Below are positions 8,914-17,278 of a stretch of 64,000 bases of DNA, piece by piece; position 1 is the stretch's first letter, and each line of letters starts with the position of its first letter. The notes below the pieces were generated by a model. The model had not been told where the DNA came from, did no database searches, and saw only the letters and a program-made list of their open reading frames with translations. Source of the DNA: CBDCXF01 sp965223755. GTDB lineage: Bacteria > Acidobacteriota > Thermoanaerobaculia > Multivoradales > JAHEKO01. The stretch spans positions 1,302,001 to 1,366,000 of the forward strand of contig CBDCXF010000001.1 in NCBI GenBank assembly GCA_965223755.1, in the 5' to 3' direction. Both the position numbers and the translations under genes were made by a program.

Positions 8914-9537
8914 CTACCGGGCTCTCGGCTCGATGCCGTTCGCTCTCGACCTCCATTGTTGCTGAGTCTCATGTCCGCACAACCAGGTCATTCCGATGCA
9001 AGCTGCCCCAAGCGTAACCATTAACACTCCCTCACTCGGCCACACCACCAAACATACGAACATGATGAAAAACACCACCTCGAACGCACCAAGAGCGACC
9101 CGGTTTATCAGCACGCTTCGGTAGCACCAAACCCACCAGAGGAACAGCAAAAACGTTATTGCGAGCGCACCAGAGAGTCTAGCCGTGCTTGTTTCCCCCT
9201 CCCGGCCCAACGCCACAGCGTCAAACGCGACATAGAGGCACAACACGACCCCAAGGTCAACTAGGAGACGTACCCAATTGTAGGCGGCCCTCGGAGTTGC
9301 ACGAACCACCTCGGTGAACACCGTCATATAGAGATAATCGATTACAAAAAGGCTGACGACTAACACAGACAAGATCAACTTGTCATCTCGTAGTTGATGC
9401 CATTGTGCGGAAAAAAGGATGGAGGAAGTGATCGGTAGTAGCGCGTAGAGCATGGCACCCAATACCGCCGGGTACAAAAGCCCGAATAGGGCTTGGTGCC
9501 GGAGCTTTGAGGTGAACTGTTGGTCTATCGCGCCCAT
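8914..9537 (-). CDS. Integral membrane protein of unknown function
   Basis: Not recognised. The 207-residue product has about six hydrophobic segments (for example LYPAVLGAMLYALLPI, LSVLVVSLFVIDYLYM, LLVDLGVVLCLYVAF, ALAITFLLFLWWVWCY, FEVVFFIMFVCLVVW and MVTLGAACIGMTW) joined by short loops, so it should be a polytopic inner-membrane protein. The C-terminus is polar. It lies 60 bases downstream of the FlgO-like gene on the same strand and may be the last gene of that operon. Nothing in the sequence suggests a substrate. Confidence 0.6.
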   Translation of the reverse strand: MGAIDQQFTSKLRHQALFGLLYPAVLGAMLYALLPITSSILFSAQWHQLRDDKLILSVLVVSLFVIDYLYMTVFTEVVRATPRAAYNWVRLLVDLGVVLCLYVAFDAVALGREGETSTARLSGALAITFLLFLWWVWCYRSVLINRVALGAFEVVFFIMFVCLVVWPSEGVLMVTLGAACIGMTWLCGHETQQQWRSRANGIEPRAR

Positions 9538-9597
9538 CGATGATTGCCACTCCTAGCGGACTCCTCTTTACACCTGGAGTCGGAGCAGCTTTGAGTA

Positions 9598-10602
9598 CTA
9601 GCGCTTGGCCACGATGTCACGGAAACTGACTGCGTAGTTACCTGTCGCCTCGGTGTCTACATCTTGGGCTGCGATCGCCCAAGTGACTGTGAACCGATCT
9701 CCAATATCATTAATATCAACACCTTCGCACCCAAAAAGAATTGTTAATTGGTTCTTGCCGTTAGCCGAGAGCGAAAGTGCACGGTCATTGTCATACCCCC
9801 ACCTTTTCACCGGCTCCAGACCACCGACATGGCCACAAAAATGCGACAGGTTGTCAGTTGCCGTCGTTCCTTGCTCGATATGGGCGAGTCCGACCAGGTA
9901 GTCGCGATCCGACGTGTTTTGGATCTCAAACGTGGCCGAAAGCGTCGTCTTGCTGCCCACGGCTTGCCCCCTCCGACTGGAGGTGTCAGTTCGGCTATGG
10001 ACTTTGAGGTCGCGAATGGTGATCGTAAAGGGCCCGATTTGCTCGGCGCCCGGCAGAACCAACTGGGTACTCGATGAGTTCTCAGTGCCGGAGTTCCGAC
10101 TTTCGTAAATCCGTCTGCCGGCGAGAACCTGTAGGTCTCCGCTCAAAGAGATCTTGCCAGTTACCGCGGCGACAACACGGCCGGTTGAGGTCCTCAGCGC
10201 CGCTACTGAGAGTTGTGCTGCGTTCCCCAACTCAGTAACCGTTCCGGTAACAAGCACTTCAACGCCTTCAAGCTCCAAACGTTTGGCCGATTCCGGCGAG
10301 ACTAAGCCTTCGTCAGAGAGTCGAATTTCATCGATGAGTCTGGCGAGCTTGGAGCGATTGAAGAGTTCGAAACCTGGCGAGTTCACTAAATGAACCGAGA
10401 ATTGGTCAGCGAGAAACCTGCCAAGCCCAGTAGTACCTCCTTCTAGATCGCGGAATTCGACCACCGCGACGGTAGTTGTTGTCCGATCCTGGCTGAGATA
10501 GCCCGCTAGTTTCTCGGCCAGCGCTTGGACTTCGTTCTCATATGCGGAAACGGGCGACATCGCCAGTAGAGCTAGGCTCATAGCTGCGATTTGTTTCTTC
10601 AC
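9598..10602 (-). CDS. FlgO-domain / CsgG-like exported envelope protein
   Basis: 334 residues with a signal peptide (MKKQIAAMSLALLAMSPVSA). Residues about 40-160 match the FlgO/CsgG-like fold: VAVVEFRDLEGGTTGLGRFLADQF, then ELFNRSKLARLIDE and VEVLVTGTVTE, the arrangement seen in outer-membrane-associated proteins FlgO, LpoB/CsgG-like proteins and related Tol-type lipoproteins. No lipobox Cys is visible, so it would be periplasmic or peripherally attached. The C-terminal half (from about 185) is a separate beta-rich region with two cysteines. Its ATG overlaps the stop of the gene before it by four bases (ATGA), showing translational coupling to the membrane-anchored protein. Not near flagellar genes here, so a flagellar role is not implied. 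Confidence 0.66.
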   Translation of the reverse strand: MKKQIAAMSLALLAMSPVSAYENEVQALAEKLAGYLSQDRTTTTVAVVEFRDLEGGTTGLGRFLADQFSVHLVNSPGFELFNRSKLARLIDEIRLSDEGLVSPESAKRLELEGVEVLVTGTVTELGNAAQLSVAALRTSTGRVVAAVTGKISLSGDLQVLAGRRIYESRNSGTENSSSTQLVLPGAEQIGPFTITIRDLKVHSRTDTSSRRGQAVGSKTTLSATFEIQNTSDRDYLVGLAHIEQGTTATDNLSHFCGHVGGLEPVKRWGYDNDRALSLSANGKNQLTILFGCEGVDINDIGDRFTVTWAIAAQDVDTEATGNYAVSFRDIVAKR

Positions 10603-11534
10603 GGGTTGACCTCCGACTCATCGAGAATAGACGTATTACGCAGGAACTCTTTGGGAATTCTACTTACTGCGTGTTCGCGGGCCGCTCTATGGGAGCTTCC
10701 CGTTCCTTTGACATCGAACTCGAACGGTTCGACGTTGCGGTCCTCGTCGATGTAAGTACCTGAGACCCGGACGCTCGCCGAACGCAATCCTGCGCGCATT
10801 TCGACACTATCGAAGACCGCCGGGTAACTTCTTGCGATCAGGGTCCGGCAGTGGTCGCAGATCCCTTCGCGGTCCAGTGAGAGGCGGTCTCCTCGTACCA
10901 GCCGTTCGAAACGCGAGCCGTGAAACGCTTCGTCCGCCAGGCCAACGCGTTCGACTGCAATTCCCCGCGAACGCAACTCCCGGCGCGTCAACATTTCCAA
11001 GTTTCTGTCGTCGAAAGCGAGGACCAGTCTCGGGCTTGCAGGAGCGGGCCCTCCGCCGTCGAAGTTTTCCCGCTGGCCTTGAACTTCAGGTCCGCGGGGA
11101 CCTTGCGTAGCAAACTCCGTACTCAGTGACTGTGTGACCGGTTGCGAGTCTCCAGTAGCCGCAGTATGCGTCGATCCTTTGAACGAGCCGTCCGACGGTT
11201 CACGCGTCGCACCATTCGGTCGATTTTCTGTCGCTTCGCTTACCCCTTCGTTGAGGCTTACCCCGTTCGGTTGGTCGGATCTTTCCGGCTGCTCTCCATG
11301 GATCCGATTCCAAGCCAAGGTCCCCACCACGAAAACCGAGAGTGCGGCTAATGCGGCGCCCGCGAATCTCCGTGCCCTGCGGCTGGCCCTCATCTCAGCC
11401 CCGCTTTGGCGTGCAAACCCGGTCGCGACTTGGGCCAAGAATAGCAGCAATAGAGTGAGAGCTAATACAGCCACCGCGCCAACCAACCCCGAAGGCAGCC
11501 AACGTTGGACGATTTCAATCAGGGAGTCCAACAC
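10599..11534 (-). CDS. Membrane-anchored protein of unknown function
   Basis: Not recognised. 311 residues: two membrane segments near the N-terminus (about 17-38, LVGAVAVLALTLLLLFLAQVA, and about 56-76, RFAGAALAALSVFVVGTLAW), a long polar Ser/Pro/Gly/Glu-rich linker (about 80-165), and a C-terminal folded domain starting LVLAFDDRNLEMLTRRELRSRG, with a CDHC pair. This looks like a scaffold holding an external domain. Its stop overlaps the start of the FlgO-like gene, so both are probably made together and may act together at the envelope. Confidence 0.58.
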   Translation of the reverse strand: MLDSLIEIVQRWLPSGLVGAVAVLALTLLLLFLAQVATGFARQSGAEMRASRRARRFAGAALAALSVFVVGTLAWNRIHGEQPERSDQPNGVSLNEGVSEATENRPNGATREPSDGSFKGSTHTAATGDSQPVTQSLSTEFATQGPRGPEVQGQRENFDGGGPAPASPRLVLAFDDRNLEMLTRRELRSRGIAVERVGLADEAFHGSRFERLVRGDRLSLDREGICDHCRTLIARSYPAVFDSVEMRAGLRSASVRVSGTYIDEDRNVEPFEFDVKGTGSSHRAAREHAVSRIPKEFLRNTSILDESEVNP

Positions 11535-11723
11535 ACTCTCAGTTCCATTTCATCAATCGTGAATTCGTCTCTCCACGAAACGAGAGCCACCACTCAGGCA
11601 ACCCACACCCGCCACCCATTCACACCAATCCCGTTCTGGGTCACGAAAAATGTACCACAGCGAAAGTTAGAGCTTCGTGCCGCTATTCGACGCAGAAGTT
11701 TTCCTTCGCCATCAAAACTAAAG

Positions 11724-11751
11724 AAAGCCCGGCTCTTGCGAGCCGGGCTTT
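11724..11751. terminator. Perfect GC-rich hairpin in a divergent intergenic region
   Basis: A 12-bp perfect inverted repeat (AAAGCCCGGCTC, four-base loop, GAGCCGGGCTTT) that looks like a bidirectional intrinsic terminator. It lies in the 385-base gap (11535-11919) between two divergently transcribed genes, where a terminator has no obvious gene to end. A short unannotated transcript may be involved. I see nothing else in this gap. Confidence 0.55.
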
Positions 11752-11919
11752 GCAAAGGAGGAGGGGAAGCAGGAGCAGCGCGTGGTTATTTCCTACTTCC
11801 GCCTATATGTACGTCGAAATGGAAAGGTTGGTTTTCCGTAAATAGATTTCTTTGGCAACCTCCAGCAGGTTCACGATACTGTTGATGAACTCTGGCTCTG
11901 AGAGCTTTTCTCGACCCGC

Positions 11920-13070
11920 ATGAGTAACCGCCTGCAAGTCGTCAACTCGGTAGACGCCCTCACCGATTCAGAAGCTCTTCGCTCCTATCTCGACGCCGAA
12001 CTGCGCATCGAGGCATTGCAAACGTTGGGGTACTCCGGCTCACGCTTCTTCCGCGCGACCGGCTTGAATGCGGCCGGTCAAAGCGAGCAGTTCATCGTCA
12101 AACAAACCGTGTTGGCCAAAGATTGGTTTTCCAAGCGAACAGGAGATGAGGTGGGCCGAGAAGCAGCAGTTCTCATCGCTCCGGACTCAAGCCCTTGCAC
12201 CAGATCTTCGAGCTGCCCTATCGCCTCGTCGCCAGCGAGCCAGGCCGCTTCGCCCTCCTCATGGATGATGTCTCGGAATCGCTGCTGCCGGACGAACGCA
12301 CTCCATTGCCAGAGAACGTCGAAGCCCTCATTCTCGACACTCTGGCGCGGATGCACGCCACCTTCTGGAACGACAAAGACATCAGCCGGTTGGCTTGGCT
12401 ACACACGCCCGCAGACTTCCTCCACATCATGGGGCCGCGCGGTCATGACCAGCAAGACCAAAGAGGTGGATCGGCACGGGGCGTCGACGAGGCGGTTCGC
12501 CGTGGCTGGCGAGCGGCAAAGGACCTCCTGCCACCGCCGGTTTTGGATGCCATTCATCGACCTGCCATCGAACTTGCCGCCGCTTGGGCGGACCTCCCGC
12601 GGACGTTGGTGCACGGGGATACGAAGATCGCCAACTTTGCCGTCTTCCAGAGCCGAAGGCTGTGCGCGATCGACTGGGCGTTTACCGGCTATGCGCCGTG
12701 TACCTTTGACATTGGGTGGTATTTGGCGGTCAACGCGACGCGATTGACGCAGAGCAAAGAGGAGGTCCTGGCTCACTATCGTCATCGCCTCGAATTTCAC
12801 CTCGGACAGAAAGTCACCGACCCGATGTGGGATTGCCTTGAGGAAGCGGGGATCGTGTGCGGCGCCTTGATGTTGCTGTGGTCGAAAGCGACCGCAGTGA
12901 CCCACGGAACCCCGAAGGCTCGGCTGGAGTGGGATTGGTGGGAATCGCGCCTGCGCAGGTGGGTGGACGAACCCGCGAGCGAAGAACCTGGCACCAGACC
13001 ACGTAGAACAACACACCTAAAAGTATTGGGACCTAGAGTAAAGGGATTAGGGCCAGCGCTGCGACCGTGA
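11920..13070 (+). CDS. Aminoglycoside phosphotransferase-fold (APH/choline kinase-like) protein, frameshifted
   Basis: Small-molecule kinase fold. The N-lobe is read from ATG 11920 (LGYSGSRFFRATGL, then FIVKQTV with the ATP-binding Lys) to GREAAVL near 12177; the C-lobe continues one frame over from about 12180 (SGLKPLHQIFELPYRLV). It contains the catalytic loop VHGDTKIANF and the metal-binding AIDWAFTGY segment. A single missing base near 12175-12182 would reconcile the frames. Total about 380 residues, normal for the EcKinase/APH group of unknown substrate. Either a decayed gene or a base-call error. The 3' end overlaps the convergent small membrane gene by about 38 bases. Antibiotic resistance is not implied; most such bacterial proteins act on unknown metabolites. 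Confidence 0.68.
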
Positions 13071-13320
13071 CCAACCCAACCACCCAGGCCAGATCACTTT
13101 TGGAGCGGCTCCTGAGCCGATCCAGCGTTGGCATCACCAGCGCGGCGGCAAGAACCATCCATGGCGAAGCCAAGAGCAGCCACAGTGGCAAGCTGTGTTT
13201 CCAGTCGAAGCCGGCCTCGCCGACCGACAATGCCAGGCCGAGAGCGCATACCCAAAGCAAGAGCCGCTGGATCCGGAACGCGGTCTGCAAGCGTGGCGTT
13301 TTCCCTTCCCGATCAGCCAT
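13033..13320 (-). CDS. Small three-helix membrane protein, DUF1634-like
   Basis: 95 residues with three hydrophobic segments (LLLWVCALGLALSVG, LPLWLLLASPWMVLAAALV and LAWVVGLVTVAALALIPLL). The LLLASPWMVLAAALV motif followed by a basic loop and a last helix resembles DUF1634 proteins, which are commonly encoded beside TauE/SafE permeases, as here. Its start overlaps the stop of the TauE gene by eight bases, so it is probably translated with it and may be an accessory subunit. The family match is by eye and weak. Confidence 0.55.
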   Translation of the reverse strand: MADREGKTPRLQTAFRIQRLLLWVCALGLALSVGEAGFDWKHSLPLWLLLASPWMVLAAALVMPTLDRLRSRSKSDLAWVVGLVTVAALALIPLL

Positions 13321-14068
13321 GCACCATCCTCCACGCGGTGTAAAGCGACACCATCGCGAAGCCGATCTCTAGCCAGCGCCCCCGCAAGTGCCGTAGAGTC
13401 CACGGGGCGACTCCGGCGCCAACAATCACCCCAGCTAGTAGCCAAGGCACTGACGATAGATCGACCTGACCGCGGTACAGATAGGCGACGGCAGCCACGC
13501 CCGCAGTCCAGCCCACCATCAGCGTGCTGGTCGCCACTGCGACTTTCATCGGTCGGGCCAGTAGCAGGCGGATGACGGGCACTTGCACGATGCCCCCACC
13601 AACCCCCAGGAGACCCGCGGCAGCGCCAGCCAGCGGCATCGATGCCAGCGCCGCCACCGGTCGGCGAGTTTCGGAATCGTCTTTAACGGTGTTCCTTTTT
13701 CGTTTGGGCAAGAGCATCCTCACCGCGACCGCGACCAGCGCCAGAGAAAACAGCACCGCGACGGTGCGCTCATTCAGATAGGCCGCTGTACGGCTGGCGA
13801 CGATTGCTCCAACCAAAGCTCCAATGCCCAGCTTGACCGCCCAATCGACATCAATGAGACGATCGCGCAGGTAGCCGAGGCTGGCAGAGGTTGAAGTCCC
13901 GGTTATCACCAGCAGGCTGGTTCCCACAGCGGTCTGTAACGGCAGGGCAAAGATCAGGTGGAGGATCGGTACCATGACCACACCCCCGCCGATGCCCAAG
14001 ATTCCCCCGACCCATCCGGCCGCAAGGCCACCCGCGATCAGGGTGACGAGTTCAACTGGCTCGGGCAC
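13313..14068 (-). CDS. TauE/SafE family permease (sulfite/organosulfonate or other anion exporter)
   Basis: 251 residues, about eight membrane helices. The two pseudo-symmetric halves each carry the family signature: GILGIGGGVVMVPIL near residue 25 and AAGLLGVGGGIVQVPVI near residue 160. TauE/SafE proteins move sulfite, sulfoacetate and other small anions across the inner membrane; the substrate cannot be read from sequence. It sits in a minus-strand series of a ferredoxin, a 68-residue protein, this permease and a DUF1634-like protein with almost no spacing. Confidence 0.85.
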   Translation of the reverse strand: MPEPVELVTLIAGGLAAGWVGGILGIGGGVVMVPILHLIFALPLQTAVGTSLLVITGTSTSASLGYLRDRLIDVDWAVKLGIGALVGAIVASRTAAYLNERTVAVLFSLALVAVAVRMLLPKRKRNTVKDDSETRRPVAALASMPLAGAAAGLLGVGGGIVQVPVIRLLLARPMKVAVATSTLMVGWTAGVAAVAYLYRGQVDLSSVPWLLAGVIVGAGVAPWTLRHLRGRWLEIGFAMVSLYTAWRMVHG

Positions 14069-14071
14069 GAC

Positions 14072-14278
14072 TCAGCCGGAGCGCCGGTCCTGATTGAGAC
14101 GCTCTTCGATCAGGCGATGCACGCCGAGGCGTTGGAGTTCCGAGGACAGGCGCAGGATCTGATTGCCGCTCAGCCGATGCTCGCGAACAACTTTCTGGAC
14201 AGTTTCCTTGAGGGCCGCTTCAAAGGTCTCGTCGAGCGGCTCGGCTGCGGAAGGTCGCTTGGACTCAGGGTCCGACAC
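14072..14278 (-). CDS. Small helical soluble protein of unknown function
   Basis: 68 residues, not recognised: acidic and polar N-terminus, then an amphipathic helical stretch (LDETFEAALKETVQKVVREH and LSSELQRLGVHRLIEERL). It overlaps the ferredoxin 3' end by 14 bases and ends three bases before the permease start, so operon position and charge pattern support a real gene. Confidence 0.5.
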   Translation of the reverse strand: MSDPESKRPSAAEPLDETFEAALKETVQKVVREHRLSGNQILRLSSELQRLGVHRLIEERLNQDRRSG

Positions 14279-14639
14279 GGGCGTCCGCCGCTTCGTGCAT
14301 GGTGTCCGGAGCGTACTCGTAGATGAGGGACCGAACGGTCAGCGCCGGCGCAACCTCGATGCCCTCCTCGTAGGACCACATATCGATGGTCTCCCAGGGG
14401 CAGTAACGCGCGCAGAGCTGGCAACCGATGCAGCGTTCGAGGTCTACTTCGACCAATTTCATGAAATCGGCGTGCTCGATTCCCGGCACAATCTCGATGC
14501 AATCGACCGGACAGAAAGCGATGCAGGCTTCGCAGCCGGTGCAACCGGTTTGATCGATGACGGCGACCTGTTTGGGTGCCTTGGCGCGTGGTGCCTTGTC
14601 GACCTCGATTTTCTTGCCGTAAGGAAAGGCCTCGCTCAT
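14265..14639 (-). CDS. Two-cluster [4Fe-4S] ferredoxin
   Basis: Electron carrier with two bacterial-type [4Fe-4S] sites: CTGCEACIAFCPVDC and CIGCQLCARYCPWE, each CxxCxxCxxxCP, about 35 residues apart. The start is set at ATG 14639 (MSEAFPYGK); an in-frame ATG at 14651 would add four residues. The C-terminal extension after the second cluster (WSYEEGIEV onward) resembles NuoI/ferredoxin-like subunits with an added tail. The redox partner is not evident; the downstream genes are a small protein and a TauE/SafE permease. Confidence 0.87.
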   Translation of the reverse strand: MSEAFPYGKKIEVDKAPRAKAPKQVAVIDQTGCTGCEACIAFCPVDCIEIVPGIEHADFMKLVEVDLERCIGCQLCARYCPWETIDMWSYEEGIEVAPALTVRSLIYEYAPDTMHEAADARVGP

Positions 14640-14723
14640 GTTCGGCTCCAAGTTGCCAGGAGGTTCTGCATGCCGCGCGCATTATAGAGGAGGGGACAAC
14701 GCCCTTCTCCCGCTCCTTCGCTG

Positions 14724-14786
14724 CCACGCGTCACCTGTCACCGGTCACTCGTCACCCGCCACCTGCCACTACCCACTACCCACTAG
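14724..14786. repeat. Degenerate heptanucleotide tandem array upstream of the LuxE-like gene
   Basis: Nine consecutive 7-base units (CCACGCG, TCACCTG, TCACCGG, TCACTCG, TCACCCG, CCACCTG, CCACTAC twice, CCACTAG), all YCAC plus three variable bases. It ends ten bases before the start codon of the LuxE-like gene. A similar array in the opposite orientation lies at 15881-15915. Confidence 0.8.
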
Positions 14787-14795
14787 AATGCCGCG

Positions 14796-15899
14796 GTGAT
14801 CGATTCTGCATCTCTCACGCAGCGCGTCGCGGCCTTCATCGACGATCCTAAAAGCGAGGATTTCAACGGCCTCGCCTGTGCCGCGGCGACCTGGCAGGCG
14901 GAACGCACGCCGGCGCTAAGACGGTTGTGGCAAGAGAGCGGATTGCAGCGGTTCGACGACTGGCGTCGCATTCCTGCCCTGCCAACCCTGGCCTTCAAGA
15001 ACACCAAAGCCTTCCAAGACGTGGAACCGCTGTTCTCGTCCGAAGACCCCGAACCCGAATCCATCGAATTCCGCAGCAGCGGCACAACTGGAAAGCAAAG
15101 CCTGCATCGGCACAGCTTCTTGGACCTTTACCGACAGACGGTTCGCTCGGCTTTTCCTGCGGTGTTGCCCGCCGGCTTTCCGCGTCTGCCGATGCTGTCG
15201 CTGATCCCGGACCGCCGTCAAGCTCCTCACTCCAGCCTCGCCTTCATGATCGAACAGGTGGTGGCCGAGTTTGGCGATCAACGATCGGCCTACGCGTGGT
15301 CCGACCGTGGCCTCGACGCGCAGGTTTTGCGCTCGTGGCTGGCCACCAGCCAACGCTCCCCGCTCCCGGTGATGGTTCTCACGACAACTCTGTCTCTGGA
15401 TCGAGCGCTCACGCGACTGGAGCGATTCGGCCTCCGCCTGCGCCTCCCTCCCGGCAGCCGTGTTTTGCATACCGGAGGGGCCAAGACCGAGTCCGGAACG
15501 GTCGACTTGGGAGGTCTCGGCGAAAGAGTCCAGACCTACTTAGGGCTTCCAGCGGAGTGCCTGGTTGCCGAATACGGGATGACCGAGTTGACGAGCCAGC
15601 TCTATGCGCTGCCCAACAGCGGGAGCGAATCGGCATCTCCCATCTACCGGCCGCCGCACTGGGTGCGCGTCCGCGTTCTCGATCCTGCAACTTTGAACGA
15701 GATGGTCGAGGGTGACCCCGGCTTGATCTCCGTCCTCGACCTCGCCAATCTCAGCTCTTCGCTACACATCCTCACCCAAGACCTGGGGGTTGCGGTGGAT
15801 GGCGGCGTTCGCCTCGAGGGACGCGCCGGTGAAGCTGAGTTGCGCGGCTGTTCCCTGTTGACGGAAAGCCTGTCGGAGTCAGTGGTTAGTGGCCAGTGA
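14796..15899 (+). CDS. LuxE-like acyl-protein synthetase family protein
   Basis: 367-residue adenylate-forming protein of the LuxE family, which activates a fatty acid with ATP and transfers the acyl group to a Cys for reduction by the LuxC partner. The nucleotide-binding signature RSSGTTGKQ is at about residues 93-101, and VLHTGGAKTE plus VAEYGMTELTSQLY match later adenylation motifs (the Y-G-x-T-E motif). The length equals LuxE of luminous bacteria. The gene directly downstream is a LuxC-like reductase, giving the acid-activation and reduction parts of a fatty acid reductase. No luxA, luxB or luxD genes are in the window, so luminescence is not implied. The last codons coincide with a heptanucleotide array. 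Confidence 0.8.
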   Translation: MIDSASLTQRVAAFIDDPKSEDFNGLACAAATWQAERTPALRRLWQESGLQRFDDWRRIPALPTLAFKNTKAFQDVEPLFSSEDPEPESIEFRSSGTTGKQSLHRHSFLDLYRQTVRSAFPAVLPAGFPRLPMLSLIPDRRQAPHSSLAFMIEQVVAEFGDQRSAYAWSDRGLDAQVLRSWLATSQRSPLPVMVLTTTLSLDRALTRLERFGLRLRLPPGSRVLHTGGAKTESGTVDLGGLGERVQTYLGLPAECLVAEYGMTELTSQLYALPNSGSESASPIYRPPHWVRVRVLDPATLNEMVEGDPGLISVLDLANLSSSLHILTQDLGVAVDGGVRLEGRAGEAELRGCSLLTESLSESVVSGQ

Positions 15900-15915
15900 T
15901 TAGTGATTAGTGACG
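15881..15915. repeat. Degenerate heptanucleotide tandem array between LuxE-like and LuxC-like genes
   Basis: Five 7-base units AGTGGTT, AGTGGCC, AGTGATT, AGTGATT and AGTGACG, then a partial AGTCCGG. The array covers the LuxE-like stop codon and ends eight bases before ATG 15924 of the LuxC-like gene. Its AGTG core is the reverse complement of the CACT core of the array at 14724-14786. Confidence 0.8.
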
Positions 15916-15923
15916 AGTCCGGT

Positions 15924-17132
15924 ATGTCACTGGGAGATTCTTTTCCAGTCTCCTTTTTGCCCTGGTCAATCCAGGTCGAGGGGTTCGATGGCAGGGGCCA
16001 ACTGACTCCGGCGGGAGCAACCGTTGTTTGCGAACATCTCAAAACGGCCGCGGATGGGCTTCGGACCCGCATCACCCCAGATTGGACCGAGGTCCTATGT
16101 CGCTATCACAGCTCGCTCGTGGACCACCTCGACGAGTTCGCGACCCAATGCCGTATTCATCCCAAGACCCTCGCCGCCAGTTGGGAGGAACTCTTTGGCG
16201 GGCTCCGAGACTCCGTGGATCACCTCAATACGCTCCGGAACGATAAGGAGCCAGCGGAGGACGTCACTCTAGTCGTGTTGGCCTCCAACATCCCTGGATT
16301 GGCGGCTCAATCTTTACCCGTCTTGCTGGCCAGCGGCTCTGCGGTTCTCTGCCGGCCGTCACGTCGCGAACCGTGGAGCGCGCCGCTTTTGGCGCAGATC
16401 CTGGGCGAAGTCGACGCCAATTGGGCGAACGCGGTCGCGGTCTGCCCGTGGGACCACGCCGCTGGCAACGCAGATTCCGTTACCGCCGCTGTGCGTAACG
16501 GACTGGATCGAGTGGTCGCCTACGGCGATGACGAGTCGGTCGAAGCCATCGGTCGAGGCTACGATCGGGTATCGCAACAGGGCAGCGGATGGTCGGTCGT
16601 TTATCTGGACGAAAGGGATATCCGCCCCGACACGCTCGCGCTCATCGCCCGTGACACCGCGCTCTTTGAACAGCGCGGCTGCCTCAGTCCCAGTGTCGTG
16701 GTCAGCAACGCACCCGCCAGCGGATTGGTCGAGATGCTGGGCTCGGCTCTCGCCGAGGCCGCCGAGACTTGGCCGGCCGAGACACACCTCTCCACCCTAG
16801 CGATGCTGCGGCAGATGCGTGACGAGGCCGTGGCTTCCGGGCGAGCGGTGTCCAGCACACCGCTAGACACGGGATTGGTTGTGGAGTCAACGACTCAAGA
16901 AGTTTCGCCCGGACCCGGAGGCCGATGCCTGGCGGTCTATGGCGATCGCAGTCTCGCAGAACTCGAAGCTCTACTTCAGCCCTTTGCCGGCCAGATTCAG
17001 TCCCTTGCCACAGCTCCTTCGTCGCTTGTACAGATCGAGGTAATCGCCCAGCGAGTCGGGATTCGTCACGCGGCCGAAACCGGCCGCCTTCATCGAGCTG
17101 GATTCGATTGGGTGGCCCAGCAACTCAACTAG
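15924..17132 (+). CDS. LuxC-like acyl-CoA/acyl-protein reductase
   Basis: Aldehyde-dehydrogenase-fold reductase that takes an acyl group on its active-site Cys and reduces it with NADPH to a fatty aldehyde. The likely nucleophile is C253 (counting from ATG 15924) in FEQRGCLSPSVVV, which corresponds to the LuxC DQQxCSSP site. VVLASNIPGLAAQSLPVLLASGSAVLCRPS matches the dinucleotide/acyl-binding region. A GTG at 15903 in frame would add seven residues read from the heptanucleotide array, so ATG 15924 is preferred. Paired with the LuxE-like gene, the likely product is a fatty aldehyde or alcohol for wax, ether lipid or other lipid. No downstream pathway gene is adjacent. Confidence 0.8.
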   Translation: MSLGDSFPVSFLPWSIQVEGFDGRGQLTPAGATVVCEHLKTAADGLRTRITPDWTEVLCRYHSSLVDHLDEFATQCRIHPKTLAASWEELFGGLRDSVDHLNTLRNDKEPAEDVTLVVLASNIPGLAAQSLPVLLASGSAVLCRPSRREPWSAPLLAQILGEVDANWANAVAVCPWDHAAGNADSVTAAVRNGLDRVVAYGDDESVEAIGRGYDRVSQQGSGWSVVYLDERDIRPDTLALIARDTALFEQRGCLSPSVVVSNAPASGLVEMLGSALAEAAETWPAETHLSTLAMLRQMRDEAVASGRAVSSTPLDTGLVVESTTQEVSPGPGGRCLAVYGDRSLAELEALLQPFAGQIQSLATAPSSLVQIEVIAQRVGIRHAAETGRLHRAGFDWVAQQLN

Positions 17133-17278
17133 GAAGTCTTGTGTGGTCAGCAAACCTTCTAACACTCCGCATTTTTTCGGAATGTGCGGTGTTACCGACG
17201 CTGGTCTTTTGAATAGCGGAAAGATTGGGACGGCTTAGCGGCGAGACTGTTGGGCGGGTTTCGCCCGGCTCACGTCAC

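Noticed and set aside
9598..10602. Flagellar gene cluster
   Set aside because: Only one FlgO-like domain is present; no other flagellar or chemotaxis gene occurs in the window.
11920..13070. Antibiotic resistance gene (aminoglycoside phosphotransferase)
   Set aside because: Only the generic kinase fold and catalytic motifs are shared; such proteins are common with unrelated substrates and this copy is frameshifted.
14796..17132. Bioluminescence locus
   Set aside because: Only LuxE-like and LuxC-like genes are present; no luciferase subunits, luxD or luxG genes are in the window.
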